Assembly (NCBI GenBank): GCA_902506225.1
Contig: LR733345.1
Coordinates: 1,178,001 to 1,242,000, forward strand
DNA from: Faucicola sp902506225
GTDB lineage: Bacteria > Pseudomonadota > Gammaproteobacteria > Pseudomonadales > Moraxellaceae
Direction of reading: 5' to 3'
Length of the DNA: 64,000 nucleotides
Shown here in pieces: positions 35,143 to 43,864 of this stretch (positions are counted from its first letter, which is position 1; every line of letters starts with the position of its first letter). The position numbers were made by a program, and so were the translations under genes. The notes beneath the pieces are model-generated. The model searched no databases. It had not been told where the DNA came from and worked only from the letters and a program-made list of their open reading frames with translations.

Positions 35143-36333
35143 CTCTGCACACGACAAAAAAACAAAAAAGTCTGTTAAAGCAAAGGCATAATAGTAATTT
35201 TTAAGACGAATCAGACCATGCCAAACTTTAACAGACTTAGTGAAACTTTAACCCAAAACCTGAGTATGAACAAGGCAAGAATCACATGTTTGAGCCTAAT
35301 GATAATAGCCCTGATTACTGCTCAAAGCAGTAATCTTAAAAAAAATAGCAAGACACCTTCCTAAGGGTGGCAAGACCGACAGTCACTATCGCAGACTACA
35401 GCGATTTTTTGCCGAAGCGAGGATAGACTACGATCAACTGGCTTTAATGATATATCGACTATTTGGGCTAGGCAAACTCACCTTAACCATTGACCGCACC
35501 AACTGGAAATGGGGTAAAAGTAACCTCAACATCTTTATGCTAGGGGTGGTATATAAAGGGATAGCCATCCCCTTATACTGGCAAATGCTAGATAAGCGAG
35601 GTAATACAAACCATCTTGAACGCTGTGAACTTATTGAGCGGTTTATCAAACAATTTGGCAAAGATAACCTTGAGATGATAGTAGCAGACAGAGAGTTTGT
35701 TGGCGAAAAATGGTTTAACTGGCTCACCAATAATCACATACCCTTTGCCATACGGATTAAGAAGAACAGTAAAGTTAAGAATCATCATGGCAAGTTGGTA
35801 CAGATTAAAGAGTTATTACGCCATGTTAGCCATCAAGAAACATATCGACATGGACGAATACTGACTGTCGATGGTTGTTTGGTTCGAGTATTTGCCAAGC
35901 GTGATAAAGACTATGGTTTAGTGATTGTGGCCACCAATCAACTAGAAACAGTGGATGCGATGACAAGCTATGCTAAGCGTTGGGAGATTGAGACTTTATT
36001 TGCTTGTCTAAAGGGCCGTGGCTTTAATCTTGAAGATACCCACTTAACCCATCTTGATCGGGTCAGTAAATTAGTCGCAGTGAACGCCTTAGCATTTTGT
36101 TGGGCTTATCATGTCGGTATTTATAAAGACAAAGATAAGCCGTTAAAGCGCAAGTTAAAGTCAAACGCTCGACCTCAAGCCAGTTTGTTTGCGCTTGGCC
36201 TGGATGTGTTGATTGAGGGCCTTCACTTGGTGTTCTTTAACAATGATAAGACTGTATTTCGACAGTTAGTTAGCTTTTTAACCCCTAAACCTATGAAAAT
36301 CGGGTGGGGATGATTTTTTTGTCGTGTGCAGAG
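35143..36333 (+). mobile_element. IS4-family insertion sequence, ISAba1-like, 1191 bp
   Basis: Bounded by perfect 19-bp inverted repeats: CTCTGCACACGACAAAAAA at 35143-35161 and its complement at 36315-36333. The tip resembles that of ISAba1. The single transposase region fills the element. The 9-bp flanks differ (GTCTTATTG on the left, AAAAATATA on the right), so there is no target duplication. Its right end is exactly the left boundary of the second 391-bp repeat. Confidence 0.93.
35218..36313 (+). CDS. IS4-family DDE transposase in two reading phases
   Basis: ATG 35218 opens a 48-codon frame that ends at TAA 35362. The rest of the transposase is in the +1 phase, read from the A8 run at 35338-35345 through to 36313. 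Joining the phases at A8 gives one continuous IS4-type protein (...NLKKIARHLPKGGK...). DDE residues: D in LTIDRTNW, D in IVADREF, E in the Y-RW-IE-LK box (YAKRWEIETLFACLKGRG). The split is either an inactivating single-base insertion or transcriptional slippage on A8. From the ATG inside the second frame (35447) only a 288-residue fragment lacking the DNA-binding N-terminus would be made. Confidence 0.85.
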
Positions 36334-36724
36334 AAAAATATATTAGTACATCTTATCTAATTGTAAGATGACAAAAAACTAGGTGTACGAATAAAATTAC
36401 TATATACCCTAACCATAAAAGATTAAAAGGAATTTAATCATGGCTTATAAGCAAATCTCCGATCAAACCAGTGGCTTTTTTATTCCCTCCGTATCATTAT
36501 TTGGACCTGGCTGTGTCAAAGAAGTAGGCTCAAAAGCCAAAGATCTAGGTGCCAAAAAAGCGCTAATTGTAACTGACCAAGGGCTGAACAAAGCAGGTGT
36601 TCCAGACATTATCATTAAACATTTAAGCGAAAAAGGTATTGATAGCTACGTATTTGCAGGCGCAGAGCCAAATCCAACTGACAAAAATGTCCACGATGGC
36701 GTCACAGCGTATCAGGATAACGGC
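36334..36724. repeat. Direct repeat copy 2 (391 bp), within the intact iron-ADH gene
   Basis: Partner of 32965-33355. It starts at the base after the IS right inverted repeat and runs through the leader and first ~95 codons of the intact gene. Confidence 0.95.
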
Positions 36725-37612
36725 TGTGATTTTATCATCTCATTGGGTGGCGGTTCGTCACATGATTGTGCAAAAGGGATTGGTCTAGTAACGGCAGGCG
36801 GTGGTCATATCCGTGACTATGAAGGTATTGATAAAAGTAAAGTGCCAATGACACCATTGATTGCTATCAATACCACGGCAGGTACAGCATCAGAGATGAC
36901 ACGTTTTTGTATTATCACCAATACCGATACCCACGTCAAAATGGCGATTGTAGATTGGCGTTGTACCCCACTCATTGCTATTGATGACCCTCGACTGATG
37001 ATTGCTAAACCTGCATCTTTAACTGCGGCAACGGGTATGGATGCGCTAACCCATGCGGTAGAGGCGTATGTATCGACTGCTGCAAATCCGATTACAGATG
37101 CTTGTGCTGAAAAAGCCATACGAATGATTCAACAATGGCTGCGTCAAGCAGTAGCAAATGGCGAAAACATTGAAGCGCGTGAGGCTATGAGCTACGCCCA
37201 ATACTTAGCAGGCATGGCGTTTAATAATGCCTCGCTAGGTTATGTGCATGCGATGGCGCACCAGTTAGGTGGATTCTACAATCTGCCACACGGTGTCTGT
37301 AATGCGATTTTGTTACCGCACGTCTGTGAATTTAACCTGATTGCAACACCTGAGCGTTATGCAGATATTGCACAATTTATGGGTATTGATATCAAAGGCA
37401 TGACTCGAGAAGAAGCAGGTAAAGCAGGCATCAATGCAATTCGTGAGCTATCCCAATCGATAGGTATTCCTAAGGGACTTACTGAGCTTGGTGTCAAACA
37501 AGAAGACCTTGCCATCATGGCAACCAATGCCCAAAACGATGCTTGTATGCTCACCAACCCACGCAAGGCAAATCATGAACAGGTCGTAGCAATCTTCGCC
37601 GCTGCCATGTAA
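36440..37612 (+). CDS. Iron-containing alcohol dehydrogenase (YiaY/AdhB type)
   Basis: 390 residues, group III NAD-dependent dehydrogenase, probably acting on ethanol or other short alcohols. The nucleotide loop is LGGGSSHDCAKGIG (about 97-110), followed by NTTAGTASEMT, and the iron site includes ATGMDALTHAVEAY, NASLGYVHAMAHQLGG and NLPHGVCNAILLPHV with the expected His ligands. AAAAGGAA precedes ATG 36440. About 106 bases of upstream sequence survive before the IS end, so any promoter further upstream has been replaced by the element. A terminator follows. Confidence 0.95.
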   Translation: MAYKQISDQTSGFFIPSVSLFGPGCVKEVGSKAKDLGAKKALIVTDQGLNKAGVPDIIIKHLSEKGIDSYVFAGAEPNPTDKNVHDGVTAYQDNGCDFIISLGGGSSHDCAKGIGLVTAGGGHIRDYEGIDKSKVPMTPLIAINTTAGTASEMTRFCIITNTDTHVKMAIVDWRCTPLIAIDDPRLMIAKPASLTAATGMDALTHAVEAYVSTAANPITDACAEKAIRMIQQWLRQAVANGENIEAREAMSYAQYLAGMAFNNASLGYVHAMAHQLGGFYNLPHGVCNAILLPHVCEFNLIATPERYADIAQFMGIDIKGMTREEAGKAGINAIRELSQSIGIPKGLTELGVKQEDLAIMATNAQNDACMLTNPRKANHEQVVAIFAAAM

Positions 37613-37658
37613 CATTGTAACAATCTAACATCAAACTAAAACAGACTCACAGCAGTAA

Positions 37659-37685
37659 AAAAGGGGACTTTAATAGTCTCCTTTT
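37659..37685 (+). terminator. Iron-ADH terminator
   Basis: AAAAGGGGACT / AGTCTCCTTTT, 11 bp with one G-U pair and a 5-base loop. Confidence 0.8.
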
Positions 37686-37855
37686 ACATTGAGCGCTGAT
37701 ACAAAGCGCATAAATTTTTGCGTCAATTGATTAAAATATAGTAGCATATAGGGATGAAACAAAAACTCATCACTCGCTTAGACCACTGCCAATACTTACG
37801 GGTAACCCAAGTAAACTACCCACTTAGCTACTATGCCAAGCCTCACCTAATACAA

Positions 37856-37915
37856 AATCTGGTAGCAAAAAATCTCGCAGTAAAAAATCTCCTAATAAAA
37901 AATCTAATAGCACAA
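37856..37915. repeat. Four 15-bp tandem repeats
   Basis: Units AATCTGGTAGCAAAA, AATCTCGCAGTAAAA, AATCTCCTAATAAAA and AATCTAATAGCACAA, imperfect. The length is a multiple of three, keeping the surrounding 60-codon frame open. Confidence 0.8.
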
Positions 37916-38123
37916 ATCAACGATAACCGCATCTAAAATCGAGCCACCGATGGTAAACGCACACTTGACCATGTTAACGCCATGCGCAGCCCTACTATCG
38001 AACACAATCCTATCTTTGATAAAACCAAAACGATTCACCTATCAACAAGTCAATACAATACAATCGTCAATAAAACCTCATGACCCATTTAAGCAATAAG
38101 TTTAATCAATAAGGATATTTATC

Positions 38124-39827
38124 ATGTTAAAACAGTATAAGCCGACACTCGATAAGTTAACGAAGATCGTAGGGAAGTCTCATGTACTCATCGATGAACA
38201 AGATACCCGTCATTACCGACAAGGCATACGTTTTGGTGAGGGAAAAGTGTTGGCTGTGGTATGTCCAGGTACTTTACTTGAGCAGTGGCAGGCACTACAA
38301 ACAATTATTGAGGCAGATTGTGTGATAATTATGCAAGCTGCCAATACAGGATTGACAGGCGGCTCTACACCTTATGGTGATGACTATGATCGTCCAGTCA
38401 TTATTATGAGCACTCGGCGTCTACAAGGTATCCAAGTGATTTTAGATGGCAAACAAGTGGTGTGTTTACCTGGCGCAACTTTGGATAATCTTGAGCGTAC
38501 TTTAAAGCCTTATAATCGTGAACCGCATTCTGTTATTGGGTCATCCTGTATTGGCGCTTCAGTTTTAGGTGGGGTTTGCAACAATTCAGGGGGTGCGCTG
38601 GTACGTCGTGGACCTGCTTATACTGAAATGGCGTTGTATGCCCGTGTCAATGAATCGGGTGAGTTAGAATTGATTAATCATCTAGGTATTGATTTAGGCA
38701 ACACGGCCGAAGAAATACTCACCAGACTGCAAAAACAAGACTATGAAATGGGTCAGATAACCACGCAAACTACTCAGCTGGCATCAGACAATCGTTACGC
38801 GCATGACGTTAAGCAAGTCGATGCAGATAGTCCTGCTAGATTTAATGCAGATCCGACACGATTATATGAAGCATCGGGTTCAGCGGGTAAAGTCTGTGTG
38901 TTTGCGGTACGACTCGACACCTTTGAAAAAGTTGAAAGTAAGGTTTTTTATATCGGCTCAAATGACCATGATGACTTAACGGCGATACGTCGTTATTTGC
39001 TGACATCACTACCAAGCTTGCCCATTGCTGGAGAATATATTCATCGGGATGCCTTTAGTATTGGTGCAAAGTATGGCAAAGACACTTTCTTGTTTATTGA
39101 ACGTTTTGGCACAGTGAATATACCCAGAGCATTAGCCCTCAAAGATCGCATTGATGGATGGTTAGAGAAAATCAAGATACGGGGTCTGACTGATCAAATT
39201 TTACAAGCTATCACGTTTTTCTTACCCAGTCATTTACCGCAGCGCATGCTAGCGTTTCATCAGCGTTTTGAGCATCATTTGATTCTACGAGTGGACGAGC
39301 AAAGCGCAGAACAGACACAGCAGTTTTTAAATGAGTATTTTGCCGTTCATTCTACTGGCTCGTATTTTGCCTGTACGGAGGAAGAAGGTCGCAAAGCTTT
39401 CTTACACCGTTTTGCCGTTGCCGGGGCGGCGATACGATATCGTGATACCCACCGAGCAGAGGTTGAGGATATTGTGGCATTAGATATTGCGTTACGACGT
39501 AATGATAGAGAATGGGTGGAAAAAATCCCCGCCGATCTCGAACAACATATGTTGCATAAATTATATTATGGGCACTTTTTTTGTCACGTATTTCACCAAG
39601 ATTACATTGTCAAAAAAGGCACTAATCCACTGGATATTGAGCATCAGATGTGGCAGCTGCTAGACGAGCGTAGAGCAGAATATCCCGCAGAACACAATGT
39701 GGGTCATTTATATGTTGCTAAGCCAGCATTAGCCAATTTTTATCGAAAGCTAGATCCTACCAACACCTTTAATGTGGGGATTGGTCACACTTCAAAGTTA
39801 AAATATTGGCGCAAACCTAATGCATGA
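38124..39827 (+). CDS. dld: Quinone-dependent D-lactate dehydrogenase
   Basis: Peripheral membrane FAD enzyme oxidising D-lactate to pyruvate. 567 residues, full length for the E. coli Dld type. The FAD-binding part shows MQAANTGLTGGSTPYG, VVCLPGATLDNLE and SSCIGASVLGGVCNNSGGALVRRGPAYTE. The C-terminal part has the membrane-binding region and ends VGIGHTSKLKYWRKPNA. It complements the L-lactate system at 28.7-32.5 kb, but I see no LldR-type palindrome upstream, so its control is separate. ATG 38124 follows AAGGAT. Confidence 0.95.
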   Translation: MLKQYKPTLDKLTKIVGKSHVLIDEQDTRHYRQGIRFGEGKVLAVVCPGTLLEQWQALQTIIEADCVIIMQAANTGLTGGSTPYGDDYDRPVIIMSTRRLQGIQVILDGKQVVCLPGATLDNLERTLKPYNREPHSVIGSSCIGASVLGGVCNNSGGALVRRGPAYTEMALYARVNESGELELINHLGIDLGNTAEEILTRLQKQDYEMGQITTQTTQLASDNRYAHDVKQVDADSPARFNADPTRLYEASGSAGKVCVFAVRLDTFEKVESKVFYIGSNDHDDLTAIRRYLLTSLPSLPIAGEYIHRDAFSIGAKYGKDTFLFIERFGTVNIPRALALKDRIDGWLEKIKIRGLTDQILQAITFFLPSHLPQRMLAFHQRFEHHLILRVDEQSAEQTQQFLNEYFAVHSTGSYFACTEEEGRKAFLHRFAVAGAAIRYRDTHRAEVEDIVALDIALRRNDREWVEKIPADLEQHMLHKLYYGHFFCHVFHQDYIVKKGTNPLDIEHQMWQLLDERRAEYPAEHNVGHLYVAKPALANFYRKLDPTNTFNVGIGHTSKLKYWRKPNA

Positions 39828-40060
39828 CGACATTTAACTAGGTAAGCATAATTAGGTAAGCATCCGACCATCAGGGCAATTGCACTATCGCACTATAAAA
39901 TTTTATCCAACAGTAGCTGCTCAAGATAAACTGTTCCAGATAAGCCGTTTAATATAAGCGTTATTTTGCGATGCCCCAATTTTACAATGTTGAACAGACA
40001 GTTTAACATCGCCATTATCATTTTTTTTGCTATCAGATAGTGCTTAAGGTCTATCTCCAA

Positions 40061-40912
40061 TTAAACCAATCCGAGTGCTTCAATCAGTTGTTTATTTGGG
40101 CTGACTTGGTTCATGCTGTAAAAATGCATTGACGGCACGCCTTCGGCAATCAAACGCTCACATAGATTGACCACCACTTCAAACCCAAATTGACGAATGG
40201 CTTTTTTGTCATCGCCATAGTCGGCAAGCTGTTTACGGATGAAACGTGGAATATCTGCCCCACAGCCATCGGCAAATCGAATCAAATTTGACGCATTGGT
40301 GATGGGCATAATGCCTGCGATAATCGGGAACTCATCTTGTGTCACCCCTTTTTTGGCAAGGGCATCACGCAGGTATAGATAGCTGTCAGCGTTGTAGAAA
40401 AACTGGGTAATCGCTTCAGTCGCGCCTGCATGGTATTTATTGAGCAAGTTTTGGATATCGGCATCAAAGCTTTTGGCTTGCGGGTGCATTTCTGGATAAG
40501 CAGCGACTTTGATACGAAAATAATCACCGCTATGCTCACGTATGTATTTAACCAAATCGACAGCAAACGGCAGCTCGCCAAGACCCACCATACCCGATGG
40601 CAAATCACCGCGCAACGCCACCAAGCGATTAATGCCTAACGATTTATAATAATCCAATAACTCGCCAATTTTGGCTTTATCATCGCCAATGCAGGATAAA
40701 TGCGGGGTGATAGGTGTGTCACTTTTTTCACTCAGTGCCTTAACGATACCTAAGGTGCGCTCACGGGTTGACCCACCTGCGCCATACGTGACGCTAAAAT
40801 ATTGAGGTTTTAAAGCGTTTAATTCATCAAAGGTTGCCAATAATTTGGTTTGACCGTCATCGGTCTTGGTGGGGAAAAACTCAAAAGAAAACGGCGTTGT
40901 CATGGTGGTCAT
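40061..40912 (-). CDS. metF: 5,10-methylenetetrahydrofolate reductase
   Basis: FAD enzyme making 5-methyl-THF for methionine synthesis. 283 residues. Motifs: FSFEFFPTKTDDG at the start with the catalytic Glu, VTYGAGGSTRERTL, HLSCIGDD, ALRGDLP, and FFYNADSYL later. ATG 40912 follows GGATAC; an upstream frame extension of 11 codons has no family similarity and a second ATG lies 3 codons in. It is downstream of ahcY in the same direction, the normal methyl-cycle pairing, but a terminator-like hairpin separates them. Confidence 0.94.
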   Translation of the reverse strand: MTTMTTPFSFEFFPTKTDDGQTKLLATFDELNALKPQYFSVTYGAGGSTRERTLGIVKALSEKSDTPITPHLSCIGDDKAKIGELLDYYKSLGINRLVALRGDLPSGMVGLGELPFAVDLVKYIREHSGDYFRIKVAAYPEMHPQAKSFDADIQNLLNKYHAGATEAITQFFYNADSYLYLRDALAKKGVTQDEFPIIAGIMPITNASNLIRFADGCGADIPRFIRKQLADYGDDKKAIRQFGFEVVVNLCERLIAEGVPSMHFYSMNQVSPNKQLIEALGLV

Positions 40913-41011
40913 GAAAGTATCCAAAATGATAAAAAATACCACCATTATAACGGGTAAAACAGTAAAAAAATTGAATTTTTTGGCATAAATATTGAGTTAA
41001 ACTGCATAAAA

Positions 41012-41035
41012 AAGTCATGCACATGGGCATGACTT
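41012..41035 (-). terminator. Terminator between ahcY and metF
   Basis: On the minus strand, AAGTCATGC / GCATGACTT with a 6-base loop, followed by T6. It lies 35 bases past the ahcY stop and about 100 bases before metF, so metF either has its own promoter or depends on read-through. Confidence 0.8.
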
Positions 41036-41069
41036 CGATTGAACCTTTAACAAATAGTATTTTTAGCTA

Positions 41070-42470
41070 TTAGTATTTATAGCTATCAGGTTTGAATGGA
41101 CCTTCAACTGGCACACCGATATAATCGGCTTGTTGCTGCGTCAATTTAGTCAGTACCCCGTTAAAGCCTGCGACCATGGCTGCTGCCACTTCTTCATCAA
41201 GTTTTTTTGGCAATACTTTGACATATAAATTGTCCGCTTTCTTATCCGCAGGCAAATCAGCAAATTTTTCTTTGAATAAGTGCATTTGCGCCAATACTTG
41301 GTTGGCAAAAGAGCCATCCATAATACGTGATGGGTGACCTGTGGCATTGCCCAAATTGACCAAACGACCTTCCGACAATAAAAGCAAGTAATCGTTTTCA
41401 TCGTCTGATCGATACACTTGGTGTACTTGAGGCTTCACTTCCACCCATTTCCAGTTGTCGCGCATAAACTGGGTATCAATCTCTGTATCAAAGTGACCAA
41501 TATTACAAACCACTGCGGTGGCTTTTAAGGCTTTTAACATATCGCTATTACAGACATGGTAGTTACCAGTGGTAGTGACCACCAAGTCAGTATCTTGCAT
41601 AAGGGTTTTGTTGACGCCTTTGGCAGGGTCACCTTCCACAAATGGCGAGACCAATTCATAGCCATCCATACAAGCTTGCATACCACAAATCGGATCGGCT
41701 TCCGTCACTCGTACTATCATACCTTCTTGACGTAGGCTTTGAGCAGAACCTTTACCGACATCGCCATAACCGATAACAAGTGCACGACGACCCGCTAACA
41801 GCATATCGGTACCACGTTTGATGGCATCGTTTAGGCTATGACGACAGCCATATTTGTTGTCATTTTTTGATTTGGTCACTGCGTCATTGACATTAATCGC
41901 GGGTACTTTTAGCGTGCCTGCATTTAACATTTCAATTAGACGATGTACCCCTGTTGTTGTCTCTTCTGAGATACCGTGGATGTTGTCGAGCATTTGCGGG
42001 TAGTCGTTATGAATCAGCGCCGTCAAGTCACCGCCATCATCTAAAATAATATTGGCATCCCACAGCTTGCCCGTGGCTTCACCGCCTTCAAAAATCTGCT
42101 GGCGAAGACACCATTCGTATTCTTCCTCAGTTTCGCCTTTCCAAGCAAACACAGGAATACCGGCTGCTACGATGGCGGCAGCGGCATGGTCTTGGGTTGA
42201 AAAAATATTACAAGAAGTCCAGCGTACTTCAGCACCCAGCGCCACGAGCGTTTCAATGAGGACAGCTGTTTGAATGGTCATGTGGATACAGCCCACAATC
42301 TTGGCGCCTTTTAAAGGCTGCTCGGCTTCGTAGCGTCGGCGTAGACCCATCAAAGCAGGCATTTCAGTTTCAGCCAGTTTGATTTCTTTGCGACCGTAGT
42401 CGGCAAGGCTAATATCGGCAACTTTATAATCAGAAAAATTTGAATCAGTAGAATTGATAGACAGGGACAC
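41070..42470 (-). CDS. ahcY: S-adenosylhomocysteine hydrolase
   Basis: Splits SAH into adenosine and homocysteine, relieving inhibition of methyltransferases. 466 residues. Motifs: GCIHMTIQTAVLIETL, SCNIFSTQDHAAAAI, the NAD-binding VIGYGDVGKGSAQSLR, and the C-terminal GPFKPDSYKY. I chose GTG 42470: AAGGAG (42485-42480) is 8-9 bases upstream. A GTG at 42479 is in frame but overlaps that ribosome site. An SAH riboswitch lies in the leader. Confidence 0.95.
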   Translation of the reverse strand: MSLSINSTDSNFSDYKVADISLADYGRKEIKLAETEMPALMGLRRRYEAEQPLKGAKIVGCIHMTIQTAVLIETLVALGAEVRWTSCNIFSTQDHAAAAIVAAGIPVFAWKGETEEEYEWCLRQQIFEGGEATGKLWDANIILDDGGDLTALIHNDYPQMLDNIHGISEETTTGVHRLIEMLNAGTLKVPAINVNDAVTKSKNDNKYGCRHSLNDAIKRGTDMLLAGRRALVIGYGDVGKGSAQSLRQEGMIVRVTEADPICGMQACMDGYELVSPFVEGDPAKGVNKTLMQDTDLVVTTTGNYHVCNSDMLKALKATAVVCNIGHFDTEIDTQFMRDNWKWVEVKPQVHQVYRSDDENDYLLLLSEGRLVNLGNATGHPSRIMDGSFANQVLAQMHLFKEKFADLPADKKADNLYVKVLPKKLDEEVAAAMVAGFNGVLTKLTQQQADYIGVPVEGPFKPDSYKY

Positions 42471-42934
42471 TGCGTCCACTCCTTAAAACCGGTAAAAAAA
42501 GTTAAAGTAAAAACGCAGATGCCGTTATTTATTTTGGATTCATTTTGGTTAAAATACAAAAAACGAGCCTAGCGCAGGCAAGCGAATATAAATTAAGCCA
42601 ACCTTAAGCTGCAGCATCTCTCGATAGGCGTATTGTAAAAAAAATTAACATAAAAGTCATTCTATTAATTGCAACATCAACTTAAGTCTTTTAAAAAAGC
42701 AACATTTTTGGTAAAATATTACACTTCATGCTATGTAATTACATAAACATATAGAAAAGTTATACAAAATTAAAAGACATTGCTGAAAAATTACGTTTTA
42801 ATATACCTAAGAGAAACGTAACAAAATATGTCAACTAATTTACTTTTTCTTTATATGTCATTCATCGCTTGAAAGTCTTTTAGATTTTTAAGAGAAATGG
42901 TAAATTTACTTTATCTTGTCCTTAGGAGATTTAT
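42471..42934. other. 464-bp divergent region between ahcY and the outer-membrane barrel gene
   Basis: The ahcY half contains the SAH riboswitch (42517-42626). The other half is very AT-rich and should hold the ahcY promoter and the barrel-gene promoter. TTAGGAG precedes the barrel start. No gene seen. Confidence 0.6.
42517..42626 (-). promoter_or_regulatory. SAH riboswitch in the ahcY leader
   Basis: On the minus strand: P1 CGAG (42623-42620) pairs with CTCG (42567-42564); immediately after P1 comes AGATGC-TGCAGC, where the known motif has GAGCGC-UGCAA; the 3' side of the core is TAGGCTCG, as in the conserved AGGCUCG. After an AT-rich arm, GCATCT (42522-42517) is exactly complementary to AGATGC, restoring the diagnostic pseudoknot with different bases from the known examples. 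It lies 40-150 bases before ahcY, the classic target. SAH binding is expected to turn expression on. Confidence 0.85.
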
Positions 42935-43744
42935 ATGAAAGTTTTGAAACTAGCTGCTATTCCTGCTGCTTTAATCGCAACTTCTGCTTTTGCTGAAACT
43001 GTAGTTGTTGACCAACAAATTGTTGCACAGCCTGTTGCCGTATCTACTACCACCTACGATCCAAACTTAGGTGTAGTAAAAAACACAACAACTCAATTGG
43101 TTACTGGTACTAGAACGTTTTTTGATACCGTAACACATCCTGCTGCTATCAGTGCCGAAGTAGGTACCTTAGGTTATGGTGCCAATATTGGTTGGGCGCT
43201 AAACGATAAAACTGAACTTGTAGCTGGTTGGGCTGGTGGTGACATCGGTGATTTAAAAGACACTATCGAAATTGAAGATGTTGAATATGACTTAGAAACA
43301 GATTCAAGCAATCCGTATCTTGGTGTGAATTTACGCCCAGCTGGAAATTGGTTTACTGTAGGTGTTGGTACCATTTTTGGTGACAATGAAATCACTTTGA
43401 AAAAACAAGCAACTGAAACCAAACCAGTTAAAATCAATGGTAACACTTACTATGGTAACATTGAAGCGTCAGCTGAAAATAAAAACACTATGAACCCATA
43501 CTTAACTATTGGTTTCCGTCCTAATATCACTAATAACTTTGGTGTATTTGGTGAAATCGGTGCAGCTTATACTGGTGGCTTAAAAGTGACTGATGCTAAA
43601 ACACGAGTTCTAGATACCAACGGTGAAGAAATTACAAAATTTGATAATAATCGTCTAAAATCTGACTTACAACAAGATTTGGATGATTCAAATTATTCAA
43701 AATGGTACCCAATCGCTAAAATCGGTGCAACTTACCGTTTCTAA
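42935..43744 (+). CDS. Outer-membrane beta-barrel protein
   Basis: 269 residues. The signal peptide MKVLKLAAIPAALIATSAFA is followed by a predicted cut before ETVVVD. The mature part has alternating hydrophobic strands and ends in ATYRF with a C-terminal Phe, the usual signal for outer-membrane assembly. Repeated strand-turn units such as NPYLGVNLRP and NPYLTIGFRP suggest an 8-10-strand barrel. No specific substrate family is recognised; OmpW/porin-like in general form. AGGAG precedes ATG 42935, and a terminator follows. Confidence 0.8.
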   Translation: MKVLKLAAIPAALIATSAFAETVVVDQQIVAQPVAVSTTTYDPNLGVVKNTTTQLVTGTRTFFDTVTHPAAISAEVGTLGYGANIGWALNDKTELVAGWAGGDIGDLKDTIEIEDVEYDLETDSSNPYLGVNLRPAGNWFTVGVGTIFGDNEITLKKQATETKPVKINGNTYYGNIEASAENKNTMNPYLTIGFRPNITNNFGVFGEIGAAYTGGLKVTDAKTRVLDTNGEEITKFDNNRLKSDLQQDLDDSNYSKWYPIAKIGATYRF

Positions 43745-43765
43745 TTTGTTAGCGTAAGCTGTAGA

Positions 43766-43790
43766 AAAACGACACTTTTGGTGTCGTTTT
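43766..43790 (+). terminator. Terminator of the barrel gene
   Basis: AAAACGACAC-TTTTG-GTGTCGTTTT followed by T5. Confidence 0.9.
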
Positions 43791-43864
43791 TTTTTGCCGA
43801 ATCATTGCCAAAAGTTTGCTTTATTGATACTATCCGCTATCAATTTTTGAGGCGGGATTTGTTG

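Larger units (their letters stand above)
37613..38123. other. 511-bp gap between iron-ADH and dld
   Basis: Contains the iron-ADH terminator and four 15-bp tandem units. A 60-codon frame at 37754-37936 spans those units and would encode five-residue repeats (NLVAK, NLAVK, NLLIK, NLIAQ). It has no clear ribosome site, so I do not call it a gene. AAGGATAT lies before dld. Confidence 0.55.

Noticed and set aside
35218..35447. Classical -1 programmed ribosomal frameshift in the IS4 transposase
   Set aside because: The second frame is offset +1 relative to the first, so -1 slippage would give the wrong phase; single-A loss or polymerase slippage fits better.
42477..42479. GTG at 42479 as ahcY start
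   Set aside because: It overlaps the AAGGAG ribosome site; the in-frame GTG at 42470 has proper spacing.
43778..43864. Upstream in-frame extension of the alanine symporter
   Set aside because: It would start inside the preceding gene's terminator hairpin and adds residues unlike the family N-terminus.
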